Shown piece by piece: positions 35,024-46,099 of a DNA stretch of 64,000 nucleotides. The position numbers and the translations under genes were made by a program. This DNA comes from Cryoendolithus antarcticus (taxonomy: Eukaryota; Ascomycota; Dothideomycetes; Cladosporiales; Cladosporiaceae), in contig NAJO01000084.1 in NCBI GenBank assembly GCA_002077065.1, positions 1 through 64,000 of the forward strand, read 5' to 3'. The notes under the pieces were generated by a model. That model had not been told where the DNA came from and did no database searches. It saw only the letters and a program-made list of their open reading frames with translations. Position 1 is the first letter of the stretch. Each line of letters starts with the position of its first letter.

Positions 35024-38000
35024 TCATATCGAGATCAATGCTCGATGGTCAGCTGCTGCATCCATCAGCATCTGCACCACCTTCTCGTGGCCTCGTTTTG
35101 ATGCCGCCTGCAGTGCATTGCCACCTCGTCCTCCCTGAGCGTTGACGTCTGCCCTTGCATCTAACAGCATCTGCACCACCTTCTCGTGGCCTCCATATGA
35201 TGCCGCCTGCAGCGCATTGCCGTATTGTCCTCCCTGAGCATTGACGTCTGCTCCTGCATCCATCAGCATCTGCACCACCTTCTCGTCGCCTCCAGCTGAT
35301 GCCGCCTGCAGCGCATTGCCGTATTGTCCTCCTTGAGCGTTGATATCTTCTCCTCCATCTATCAGCATATGCACCACCTTCTCGTGGCCTTGTTCTGATG
35401 CCGCCTGTAGCGCATTGCCAAAATCTCCTCCCTGAGCGTTGACGTCTGCTCCAGCATCCATCAGCATCTGCACCACCTTCTCGTGGCCTCCATATGAGGC
35501 TGCCGTTAGCGCATTGCCAAGAAATCTTCCCTGAGCATTGACGTTTGCTCCTGCATCCATCAGCATCTGCACCACCTTCTCGTGGCCTTCGAAGGATGCC
35601 GCCTGCAGCGCATTGCCATAGTGTCCTCGCTGAGCGTTGACATCTGCTCCTGCGTCCATCAGCATCTGCACCACCTTCTCGTGGCCTTCGAAGGATGCCG
35701 CCTGCAGCGCATTGGCGCATTGTCCTCCCTGAGCGTTGACATCTGCTCCTACGTCCATCAGCATCTGCACCACCTTCTCGTGGCCTCCTTCTGATGCCGC
35801 CTGGAGCGCATTGCCGTATTGTCCTCCTCCCTTAGCCTTAGGGTCTGCTCCTGCATCCATCAGCATCTGCACCACCTTCTCGTGGCCTCCTCGTGATGCC
35901 GCCACCAGCGCATTGCCATAGTGTCCTCGCTGAGCGTTGACATCTGCTCCTGCGTCCATCAGCATCTGCACCACCTTCTCGTGGCCTCCTCGTGATGCCG
36001 CCTGTAGCGCATTGCCGTATTGTCCTCCTCCCTTAGCCTTAGGGTCTGCTCCTGCATCCATCAGCATCTGCACCACCTTCTCGTGGCCTCCTCGTGATGC
36101 CGCCTGCAGCGCATTGCCGTATTGTCCTCCCTGAGCATTGACGTCTGCTCCTGCATCCATCAGCATCTGCACCACCTTCTCGTCGCCTCCAGCTGATGCC
36201 GCCTGCAGCGCATTGCCAAAATCTCCTCCCTGAGCGTTGACGTCTGCTCCAGCATCCATCAGCATCTGCACCACCTTCTCGTAGCCTCCATATGATGCCG
36301 CCTGCAGCGCATTGCCATATATTCCGCCCTGAGCATTGATATCTGCTCCTGCACTTAGCAATCCTTGCACTGCTGTTTCGATGCTTAGTAGACTAGCATA
36401 ATACAGTGCAGTCCCAATGGTCCCTTCTGGTGTCTCGAATGACCCTTTCCATAATTGATCAGGGCTGTGCACGAGGAGCCACTCGCGCTTCATGACCTCA
36501 GAAGTAAGAAGGGACAACTCTCGAGTGCTACCGCTACATTGCTGTAGCGATGCGTGATAAGCCCATGACTTGGCAGCATATGCTAGCAGTGGAAATGCTG
36601 CAAGATCCTGCTTAGTTGAGGTCTTTCGAGAAGAACTGCTGTAATGTACAAGGTACACAAGGCAGCTCTGCGTCAGAAACCTATGTTCCTTGTTAGGGTC
36701 GAGATGGAAAGCCTTCGCATCGCTCGCCAGTATTCGTGATGACTCCAGGTACTCTTTGACGGAGAAATGAGCTAGTCTGACTTTGCTATCCTTGTGGATC
36801 CGTTGACCTCCCTCCGTCACGCTGAGTTCGCCTTTGCTATCATCTAAGGCATCTGATCTTGCAGTCTCGTCGTCTATGTCTCCATTATCAGCTCCCCCTA
36901 CCATAACAAGGCCGGCGAGTATCTCGAGTGTGTCTCCCCAGCCGCCCCGGTTTTCAACGTCCACAATCCCGTCCGCAGTCTGATCGTCGGTGGGATCGAC
37001 AATACTCGCTTCGGCAAGCTCGCCAAGGCTTGGGGGCGACTGTGCGTAGGCCAGCCATCGGAGGAACGTGAATGCATACGGGCGGTCGTCTTGGTCGATG
37101 TTATTCAGCATGCGCTCGTACGTTTCGTCCAAGTCCTTGGGCAGGGTGAGCAGCGCGGCCTCGACCGATTTCGGCCTAGTCGACTTGGATTTCTTTAGCG
37201 TTTGTAGCTGGCAATAGACCCATCTGAACCTTTGCGAGAGGAACATGTCAACATATGGCCGTCCTATAGAATACATCGCGTGACTCACATTCCATCTGCT
37301 CTCTGTAAGAGCGTCTTTTCGATCAATGTCTTTGTCGGGGGGTCTAGCTGAGAAAGCTTATGGTCACGTGACAGCTGTGTCGAGACATATGTCTGTATAT
37401 CAGCATTCACTGTCTGGGCCGCAATAAACATTGAATGAGCGCCAGAGTTTTCCATAAGAGAGCGGACATCTGGCACGTCTCGACTTGTCACAAGCATTCG
37501 CACGTTTGGTGCTTGTTCTAAGAGCTGCCCTATACCATTCAGCGCGTTCTGCCGCACTCCGTCGCTTTCAGGACATTCATCGAGTGCGTCCAGGTGAAGG
37601 TAAACTTGATCATACGATGCAAGTGAGGATAACAGGATCTTTTGTAACTCATCTGGTCCTGGCAGCCTTCGCTCGGCTTTCTCATACGCTTGGCGGAGCA
37701 TTGACAGACCGGGCTCTCTCCGGCCAAGTTGTACAACTAGCGAAACGAGGATGTTCTGATACGTCTGCTTGTGATTGTCCGAGAAGGAAAAGTAGAAGAT
37801 TGCATATCCAACGTTGCTTGCGTTCTGGCAGTGCGTGCGGATGTCCTCGATAGCTGTAGAGCAGAGAACGGTCTTACCACATCCAGCCTTTCCGTGTACC
37901 CAAAAAACCCTTGTCGACCTATACTTCCACGCCAGGTATTTGTCGTGGCGAAGCAGCCAGGCGCCAGTCTGAGGCTCATGCCGCTGGCGTGCCGACTCAT

Positions 38001-38823
38001 GGTTTGTCCACGGATCAGGTGGTGAGAGCCAGTCAGCAATTTCTCTATACTGCTTAGCATGCTGTATGGCTAGGTTGTCCCGCTGATGAATTGCCGCCAT
38101 AAGGCGCTGTCTTGCTCCCGCATGTTTCTCGCCATAGTTTGCACCTAGTGTCACACCGAGGATGCCATACAGGGCGTACGACATGTCTTCCGGCTTTGTT
38201 GTCTTCCGGCTCTTCATCCATTTCAGGTTGTCGTCTACACTCAGGCCGGCACTTGCTTCGTAATTGTATAGAACCTCCTCTGGTATCCCCGTGACCTGAG
38301 CAATCCTTTTTCCTAGGTTACATCCGATGAAAAGCCGGCATTTGTTGGAGGTGGAGTCTCCTTTATGACCGATGACTTGCCATCCCTTTGTCACAAAGAC
38401 TACTGTCTGTGGCGCTAGCAACTCCTGCAATGTCCAGCCCCTCTCGAACCACACGCTCTGTTCGAAGCTGCTGATTCCGTCGCCTGTTTTCACATCTGCA
38501 AGATATGCAAGGCATAGCTCGGCATTGTGGTACCACTCGAACATCGTGTTGATCGCCTCCGACAGCTCTGCGGCGCTCTCCTTATTTATACAGCATGTGT
38601 CCATCCATAGCCACTCGACATGAGGTATGTTGCTCTTGATGTATTCCGCAAAGGCCTTGACTTTCTGGTAGCCTTCGCCGTTCACATTGCGGAAATCTCT
38701 AACATCCTGAAACGTCGCTTCACCATCCTTCAGCCACCGGTGCGATGCTATCACATATGACGGCCTCTTCTTGTCGTCTTGGAACTCGGCGAACGTTAGG
38801 TTCTCGACGTTGAGGAGTCGCAT
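35024..38823 (-). CDS. HET-NACHT-ankyrin NLR-like receptor
   Basis: A cytoplasmic STAND-type immune or incompatibility receptor, with signal input through repeats, a nucleotide switch and a HET effector that in relatives triggers regulated cell death. Exon 1 is 38823-37289 and exon 2 is 37229-35024. The 59-nt intron (GTGAGT...GCAAAG) restores ADGMFRWVYCQL, the conserved end of the NACHT module, and gives 1246 aa. Domains: HET at about 20-150 (SYVIASHRW, WLWMDTCCINK); P-loop GKAGCGKT at 311-318; Walker B LHLDALDE at 409-416; sensor-like LVTSRD near 444-449; winged-helix/helical region to about 780; then 13 near-identical 33-34-residue ankyrin repeats to the C-terminus. Nothing is broken. It is the only gene between two long inverted repeats. 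Confidence 0.93.
35049..36345 (-). repeat. Tandem near-identical ankyrin-coding repeats
   Basis: About 13 tandem units of 99 bp (two carry an extra Gly codon, 102 bp) encode the NALQAAS-x-GGHEKVVQMLMDAGADVNAQGG pattern. The nucleotide core CTGCACCACCTTCTCGTGGC (as seen on the plus strand) recurs almost unchanged. Differences cluster at a few codons: the residue pair before GNAL and the two residues before GH/GD. Such high internal identity is the hallmark of fungal NLR sensor repeats kept similar by recombination. Confidence 0.95.
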
Positions 38824-39235
38824 TTTTGATCAACCGCGCATTTGTCTGCTAGGGGAGTGTGCCGAACTTCCAAAAAGCTCGCGTTTTGGGTGGTGAAAAT
38901 AAGCAAGAAAACACGAGCGTCGAGATAGTGGTAAAGCAAAGGCTGAGAGCTGCGCGTTAATGCGGTACAGCTTGTCGCTGCGCCCCGCTCCAAGCCACAA
39001 GAGGCGCATGCATTCTATCTGTTGTCATGAGAAACACTGGAAATTACGCTTATATGAACGTAGTGGATCCCGGTATAGAAAGGTCGAATGCAAGTTGCAA
39101 ACACAGGTGCTCTGACTTGTGCGCGACAGTATTAACTTACACACGATTTTTGATATTTACCAGAGTGCCGAGACAATCGACCCTTGCCCGCTACGTTGCG
39201 GCGGTTCAATCTTTCGCTCGACGCGCGGGCTGCTT
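38824..39235 (-). promoter_or_regulatory. NLR upstream region inside the element
   Basis: About 410 bp between the NLR start and the right inverted arm, without a gene. Whatever promoter drives the receptor must lie here or within the right arm. No clear TATA box close to the ATG. Confidence 0.3.
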
Positions 39236-39691
39236 CGATCAGAGACGAATGACCGAGCGACATCGGTCGCTCTTGGCAACGGCTATAGCCGTCCTCGTTA
39301 GAGAGTTGCTCTTCTAAGAGCCTAGTCCGACACCTGCAAGTGCTCAGCGCTAGCTGGGAAATAGCCAAAGTCTACATGCAGCCACATGCAGGGCATGTTA
39401 ACTGCCGCGACGGACCTAAGGAACCTACTTTCGACCTCATCTGCGTGCTAGTCCGTCTCTACGTGAGCTGAAGAGCTTAAGGCATAACAGACGTGGCCGA
39501 CAAACCCATTGATAGCACTACCGACATCGCGAATAGCTCCGTCGCGTGTTGTTATTCTTATAGAGCAATGAGTGCAGAATCATAAGAGACAGATCGCATA
39601 TTAGAACATCAGTAAGAGCGTAACTAAGAGGTCAAAAGCATGAGAATGTCTCGTTATATAGGGTGTCTCGCGACGCAGGGATGGACGTTAC
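39236..39691 (-). repeat. Long terminal inverted repeat, right arm
   Basis: Inverted counterpart of the left arm. The outer end reads ATGGACGTTAC at 39681-39691, preceded by TGTCTCGCGACGCAGG. Matching inner patches lie at 39405-39442 and 39236-39300. Between the patches the arms have diverged by substitutions and small indels. Confidence 0.85.
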
Positions 39692-40840
39692 GTCTTTAAT
39701 TCCTTCAGCATTGAGCATGCGAAGCGGTCAGGGTCGTACGCCGGTTCAGTCGTTCTGAGCCGCGGCATAACCAAGGACGGTCAGGGATTCCAAGGGACAG
39801 ACTGCGTGCGTGCAGTGACTGTGCTCGCTCCTCACGCTAAGCCGGAGCTAAAATGAAGCCTGATGTTGCCTGAAGGCAGAAGTACAACGCGCAGTTCACA
39901 ACTTGGGACAGGAGTAAATAATCGAGATGTTCATCGAGGAAGCAATGGACCTTCACAAGGCCATCCTCATCCAGAAGCACCTCGCACGTAGCTTTAATCT
40001 TCAGGATACTCCGCAATGGCTGTATCGCGTATCGAAGCTGCGGCTGTACTGTGCGGTTCAAGCCATGGACTGTGAGCAGGTCCGCACCTCTAACGCTAAT
40101 AAGGCTGAAGATTATCTTCTACAGCAACCCTGCCGGGATACGATCAATCGACTTTGATCTTCTGTCCGAACCATCCATTTTGAGGAGATGTTACAGTCAA
40201 GTTAAGTTTACGTACTGCAGACAATATCGTAGGTAAGGAGTGATGTTGAGATATGTATGGTAAAGCTCCTAAGTAGCCCAAATTACGTACATATCCATCT
40301 TACCCATCCGATGCTGACGTGTGTATACAGCTCGAGTATTCATTTACCACTCAGTAGCATATAGCTATGGCTACAGGTGTCAACATACTAGAGCCCACTA
40401 CTCAGTGGTCTCGAAACGATACTTGATACCCCCATAATGCGCCGAACTGCTAGCGAATCGGATAGCGGCTCATCTTAACAGCGAAGGCGACGGCAGCAGC
40501 CTTGTCCTACCGATTGCGTAAGGGAGGTAGATTAAGCCCTTTCCAGTGGATTATTATAGCATACGTGACCTGTCGTATGACTAGAAGATGCAGACTGAGG
40601 CCTGCCTACAATGTGAATAACAGTATCATCTACGAGTCTATGGCCACGCCAGACGCGACTCTAGCCAAAGAAGTGGCGTTGATTTTGTTGTAGTTGTACT
40701 CCCAGCCATGATGAAGCCAGAGTAGAAGGTAGTCTTGTCAGCATTTAGGCTATGAATCTCGCGTAACTCAGATTTCTACACTTATAAGGGAAAACGACTA
40801 TTGATCTAGAGAATTCAAGTGCAACTACGTCTCTGTTACT
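39692..40840. other. No confident gene
   Basis: Two opposed frames near 39.84-40.16 kb look mildly protein-like but exclude each other and lack motifs. Confidence 0.4.
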
Positions 40841-41173
40841 ATGCTGTATTGTCGAAAATGTTCCCGTCCACGCTCACGAAGCTATCACCATCGGCCTGAT
40901 CCTACGAATCTTATCTGTCGGCGATGCTTGGATGTCCAGCCTGCGCTTAAGGTTCCGTCATTAAGCATTATCTTATGGATCCGCGTAGTGGACGCGACTA
41001 CTTGCCCGCAACATCGCGAAAGTAGACTTCATGAACCTCAGCTAGTACCCTTTACGAGCTTCCAAGCACCAGTAGAGCTATCGGCCGATTCAATGCCTTG
41101 CAACCCACCGATAGTAAACTATACAACAAAACCATCGAAATCGTATCGACCATATCGACCTACAGCTCGCTAG
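40841..41173 (+). CDS. Possible small Cx2C...Cx2C protein or remnant
   Basis: A 110-codon frame starts MLYCRKC and has a second pair CRRC 22 residues later, a spacing and Arg/Ser/His-rich composition suggestive of a small zinc-binding knuckle. The rest is Pro/Tyr/Ser-rich and unstructured. Protein-like sequence seems to continue in another frame after the stop, so this may be a decayed gene. No known family can be claimed. Confidence 0.3.
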   Translation: MLYCRKCSRPRSRSYHHRPDPTNLICRRCLDVQPALKVPSLSIILWIRVVDATTCPQHRESRLHEPQLVPFTSFQAPVELSADSMPCNPPIVNYTTKPSKSYRPYRPTAR

Positions 41174-41702
41174 CCTCATATCGCTTGCACAGCGGAAGAC
41201 TTCCCCTCCATTGCCATTCAAATCAGCCTAGCTACGGTCTCACCTACATTCAGTCAAAGCTATGTTTGATGTATATGCGTAGCTAGTCAAACGCTTGACT
41301 GGGCAGCCGGCAACTAGATACTCAAGCGGCTACGGTCCAAAGTGCTGCGCTTCAAGACGTGCTCATACCGCGACTTGATGACATTTCGAGGGAAACTAGA
41401 GCTTCTAGAAAGCCTCTTCGTAGAGTATTTCAGTAATATATGCACCGCAAGATGGCATATGTGTGAAGGTCATCGGGCTCTGATTCTGTTCCTCTAGCGA
41501 ACATGATTGCGCGTTGAATCCATCCGGGGCTATGAAGTGAATTCGCTCTCTCCGAGGGATTGTCGATTACCTGATAATCTTCTAACTTTGTGATGCTTTA
41601 CCTGGAGCTGCCAAGCTGCTATTTAAGTAGCTGTCAACCTTGCAATCAGCCTCTATTGTGTCATAAGCCCACCTGAGGTCGTTTTCGTTGTAACCACGGA
41701 CA

Positions 41703-43925
41703 ATGGCCAGAGGTCCGCGCCGAGATGGCCGGCACGCGCACGCGCACCCGGAGCTACGTCGTGAAGCAGCATCAACGTGTCAAAAGCCTGACTACGTACC
41801 AGCACGAAGAGGTCAAGATAGGACGCGTTGTTGCTGCTATCGAGGCAGTAGAAGTGCTAATTGCTGCCTTGGACTCGGCAAAGGAGCACGACCTACCATA
41901 CCAGACACTGAATCGTCGATTTCGTGGTCAACCTGGCTCTCTATAGGCACGTAGTCCTCCGCAACTACGCTTCACTATGTTGTAGGAGAATGCACTCATG
42001 CAGTTCGTTGAACAACGGGATGCTATGGGCGTTAGGATCCCCCTACAAATGCACCAGACCCTCGCCAGTCAGATCCTTTTCAAGGCACTACCAACCATAG
42101 AGCAGACTAATGGTTCTATATCTGGAGCATCTTCGCAGTAGACTATGTCATGCATGGCACGCCGCAAAATCGAGAAGGTAAAGTAGAGGTCCGTTAAACT
42201 CGCTCGCAAAGAGGCCCACGACCCAGAGCAAATCGGATAATAGTACGAAAAGTATCTATCAATCCTGCATTGACACCATATCTAGCCAAAGCACCTCTGG
42301 AACTTCAACAAGACTGGCTTCCGCATTGGCAGTAGGGGATGTGGTTATATCGTCACGAGGGACAGCAAGCGTAGGGCCTGGCTACTTGTAGATACTAATA
42401 GGAAGCACTTAACAAGCGTTGGGGACGGGAGTGCAACAGGGCGACGGATCGATGCAATGCTAATTGTCTCCCGAGTAAATTTTTAGGAACGCTCGTTCCG
42501 ACAGCTGCACGATGACGTGCTCGTATCTACGAGTCCCACATGCTACATGAATGACAAGTTGTGCCTTGAATGGATGAAGCACTTCGACCTACTCTCACGA
42601 CCTCAAGATGTACTGCAGTGGTGACTTCTTGTTGTAACTTAGATAAGTACTTTAGCCATACCTTCAGGGATTTTTCACATTACGCATAGATTATAACATA
42701 TGGTACTTCTCGACACCTCTGCATATTGGTCACTTCCTAAAGCCCCTTAACGTCGTAGTTTCAGCTATTCAAGCGCGGCTTTCAACGGGCGGTGCATGAA
42801 TCTACACGACAGGGAGTTGAGCAATTTAGGGTGACTAACTTTATGCATGCGATCTACCATGTTCAGGCCGAAGCATCTATGCCAACTAATGTCATCTCAG
42901 GCTTCAGAAAGACTGGCATATGGCCCTCCAGTCCAGATACAGCACTCCACTTCCTAAGGAATTATTATAGCCTTGTAGACCACGATAGTTGGATGATGCA
43001 GAACCAAGATGCACTGCTTGATCGCATAAAGTACGACGTAGCTAACTTGATCAAGCGCATTGAACGTGTGCGGCACGATAGTGAAGAACCCCGCTACTCC
43101 ACCACGCCCTACTCTGGACCTAGCCCTATCACAATCTGCAACGGCAATCCGCACGCTCGATTGACAGCGAGATGCAGTGCACGAGCACCTAGATCACTAC
43201 GGCAAGTCTTAAACCTTGGGAAGATTGCTAGATGCCTTCCCAACTAGCAGTGTAGTATAGGCCATAAAAGCAGCCTAGGCAATGCGCGACTTGGCTATGT
43301 CTAAGGCAGCTACGGAGGCACAGAATAGGGACCGAGCTGTACGCAGTCGAGCACTACAGACAGGCAGAGTGTTGTGTGCTCATAAGGCACGGTCTGTAGT
43401 GAAGAGCTTCATATAGAATGAAGTTGCCAAGGCATAGGGGATTACAGAGCGGGAGCGTGAGGCACGGGAACGGCGATAGTATCGACATCCGGTTGCATGC
43501 CGTAAGGAACTGGCACGAACTACGAGGGCGTAGCAAAGTGAAGGCACAGCCTCCGCAGTTACACTTCAAGAGCTGGCTCCGAGTACAGGACCCTAAGCCT
43601 GGCCAATGGGGGCTACCCATGAGCAACTGGATGCAGATCTACACACCGTGGTCGTGCTCCTCGCCTTTGTCGACACAGCCGGCACAGCAAAACTTTGCCG
43701 ATAGCTTGCCAAGAGCCAAGGAGCAGCTTCACCGCGCTACATCACAACTGCGGCCGCCCTCGCAAAGCTGCCAAGCAACGACATTGTCCAGCCACTTAGC
43801 CTCTCGTACAGCACGTGCACGGGACGACCCGTTGTCATCTCGGGCGAACGCATCTCCAGTGAACGGCCTACGTACAAGGTTTCAAAGGCTGAATCAGCGG
43901 ATGAGGACAATTATGTTGTGAAGTA
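41703..43925 (+). mobile_element. Decayed pogo/Fot1-type DNA transposon
   Basis: The remains of a DDE transposase gene are scattered over three frames with many stops. 41725-41946 encodes an HTH psq-like start (...AIEAVEVLIAALDSAKEHDLPYQTLNRRF...). About 42310-42480 reads a TGFRIG...VTRDSK core typical of this family. 42792-43247 matches the C-terminal VISGFRKTGIWP segment, and about 43.43-43.47 kb has the RER-EAR-ERR tail. The order is colinear with the family, so one ancestral copy has decayed in place. I could not delimit its inverted repeats. No functional transposase is left. Confidence 0.75.
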
Positions 43926-44647
43926 ACTATGCGAGATGAAAGCAGTCCGAAGATCTCACGCTATCACTAGATGAGAAGCCAGCTGGTTTGGCAGCGCGCA
44001 CCCCGCAGAGCGTAGCACAAACACCGCCAAGACCGTTCTTCAGGCTAGCAGCTGGGAGCTCATCACCACCGTGTGCCGAGGTATCCGAATCGTGCATTCA
44101 TCCGACTTTCGTGCAGCTGGAAAGCCATGAGTCATCTTGACAGCCCTTGAGGGCTACAACTCTACAGTTATCTACTCAAATGACCCCAAAATTGAGATTG
44201 TGGCATCTTCCATGCATGCTCCAACGTGTCTAGTCAACTCATAAAGTACTCCTTGCGGTATATCAATATGAAGGTGGTATTACATACGATGCAATCAAGG
44301 TCTTAGCAGTACCATGTAAACCATCACTTCAACCTCAGATAATCAGGTAATCGACAACCTCTCGTAGAAAGACGGAATCGCTTCATAGCCTCGGATACAT
44401 GTAATGCACTCGTTCTACGACTAGCGCGCCTTATGCTGTATTCACTTCCATGTCTATAGAAATATAGACATCTACTCAAGATGCACAACACATGCCTTCG
44501 TACCGGTTATATCTGCTTATGGGTGACTCTTATGTATGTCAATGTAGCTCTCTCCACGTATTCCACTCTTCAAAGATCAAACATGATGCACATGTGTTGA
44601 CTCGTGAACAGCGCATAGTCAAAGTGGCGCTATCTAATACCCGGTAT
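43926..44647. other. Flank of the transposon remnant
   Basis: Possible extra transposon 3' sequence. No intact frame. Confidence 0.35.
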
Positions 44648-45514
44648 CTACGCGGAGGGTTTATAGCACGTTACAACCCGCATAATCTCAGTATTGAGGG
44701 GGAATGTCCCAGATCTCAGTGGCTGCACCCGGTGGCCGCCGCTATAAGACCACGAAGCGTCGTCGTACGCATACGTATAGGCCTCGGGAGCTGCTTCTTT
44801 CAGTGCAGGACTTGTATTAGTACAATTACGGGGATCATTATACCAACCTCTACAGCATGTTGCGTCACTATCGAATACTGTGCAGTTGGAGAGACACGTT
44901 TGTTGGTCGCTCAAGAAACTAGTCGGTAGGTTACCTTGAAGAGTCGGCGTAATGTTACTTCGTCGATTTACGAACGGACATTCCCACTGTACGGGAGGGC
45001 TAACAATTATAGGAGGATAGCTTGTGCTAGGGAACTCCACTAGAACTGAACTAGTCAGGCCATCGATAGTGCTTACATCAACAAAGCATTTCTGCTCTCT
45101 ATCATTGAGTTTCGTGCAGGTAGCCTCGACGAGAGTCTGATTACGGGCAGCCATCGTGCCGTCGGTGTCCCACCATAAGCGCCAAATAGAGCTTGATGTG
45201 CCATTCTCGGAGGGGTTGATTGCATGATGCATGCAGATTTTGCGGATCTCGCCATGTGTCATGACAACGTCAAGTGAGGTATTACTAGCCACTGAGTCAG
45301 TTTCTAAGTCAAAGGCACTTCCGGATGTCACTTCGAATTTATGATGTATTTCAGTGTGAAGATCTGATGAGCATCGATTCTCGATCGTGAGTTCATAGTA
45401 CGAGCATGAGTCCTCTGCTTTCGAGGGTGTTCCGGCTATGTGACTATTCGGAGCTGCTTGCAATGCTTTTGCAAGGACGAGGCAGAAATAGCAGAGCTTG
45501 AGTAAAGAATCCAT
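44648..45514 (-). CDS. Secreted thaumatin-like protein
   Basis: A 288-aa extracellular protein with a signal peptide (about 1-20) and several N-glycosylation sites. The C-terminal half carries the thaumatin signature order: CLSNC, then DATCCRG, NDPRNC, and APEAYTYAYDD, matching the family's CCxG...PxxC...CPxAYSYAYDD. The Cys that normally precedes PxAY is Ala here, and the Cys after the DD motif is missing, so at least one standard disulfide is lost. The N-terminal acidic cleft residues are not obvious. Fungal members are linked to beta-glucan binding or wall remodelling (family knowledge). A TATA-like element lies about 45-50 bp upstream. Single exon. Confidence 0.78.
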   Translation of the reverse strand: MDSLLKLCYFCLVLAKALQAAPNSHIAGTPSKAEDSCSYYELTIENRCSSDLHTEIHHKFEVTSGSAFDLETDSVASNTSLDVVMTHGEIRKICMHHAINPSENGTSSSIWRLWWDTDGTMAARNQTLVEATCTKLNDREQKCFVDVSTIDGLTSSVLVEFPSTSYPPIIVSPPVQWECPFVNRRSNITPTLQGNLPTSFLSDQQTCLSNCTVFDSDATCCRGWYNDPRNCTNTSPALKEAAPEAYTYAYDDASWSYSGGHRVQPLRSGTFPLNTEIMRVVTCYKPSA

Positions 45515-45558
45515 ATTGTTGCTTCATGTAGCAAAGCTGGCAAAGGAGAGAAGGGCTG

Positions 45559-45567
45559 CTTATATAG
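45559..45567 (-). promoter_or_regulatory. TATA box of the thaumatin-like gene
   Basis: CTATATAAG on the minus strand, about 45-53 bp upstream of the ATG at 45514. Confidence 0.5.
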
Positions 45568-45599
45568 CCCAAATGCATGCTTAGGTCAAGCGTGTCCTA

Positions 45600-46099
45600 A
45601 TGCGTGGCTAGTAACCCTACTAGCCGATACTGATATCAGCATCGCATCTTACGTACACGTCAGTATATGTCTTACCCCCTTACCCTCGTAAGAAGACACA
45701 AACCGTCGACATCGAAATTTACTAGATGATGCAATAGTAGATGGGCCGAGCGTCTTCAGCAAAGTGTCCTTACTATATACCTCATATCTATAATGAACGG
45801 ATCACCCTGCGGTTTATATTTGACATTGTCACATCTTGGATATACCATCTATGCTTGTCCTATAAGACTATATGACGTGGAAGACCCTAATGTATCTCAC
45901 TCAGAAGGAGTATGTACAGCATAGTCCTGTGCTTTACCTGCTAGGAATTTCTGCAAGAAGGTGGCAGAGTCAGGAGAGGAAGCAGTTACAGTGAAGTGAA
46001 TGAAGACATTTATGACACCGTCTAGTGAACAGTCTAACAAGATGCGCCAGTTGTGAGGATTTTCTTTGACAGTGTCTAGTCTATTGAATAGCGATTAAC
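45600..46099. other. Intergenic, nothing seen
   Basis: No coding, repeat or RNA feature could be supported. Confidence 0.4.

Larger units (their letters stand above)
34243..39689. mobile_element. TIR-bounded element carrying a NLR gene as sole cargo
   Basis: A 5.4-kb segment flanked on both sides by TA and bounded by inverted arms of roughly 450 bp whose outermost 45 bp are nearly identical. The TA target and ACGT-type terminus suggest a Tc1/mariner/pogo-like DNA element (inference). Between the arms I find only the HET-NACHT-ankyrin gene and no transposase, so any movement would depend on an enzyme supplied elsewhere. The alternative is two unrelated insertions of the same terminal fragment in opposite orientation. 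The absence of TIR sequence at the inner ends of the arms argues against two complete MITEs. Confidence 0.65.

Noticed and set aside
38796..38993. Extra N-terminal frame overlapping the NLR start
   Set aside because: HET proteins normally begin at the MRLLN-type start used here, and the frame is different.
39837..40157. Opposed frames that look mildly protein-like
   Set aside because: They exclude each other, lack motifs and have no splice support.
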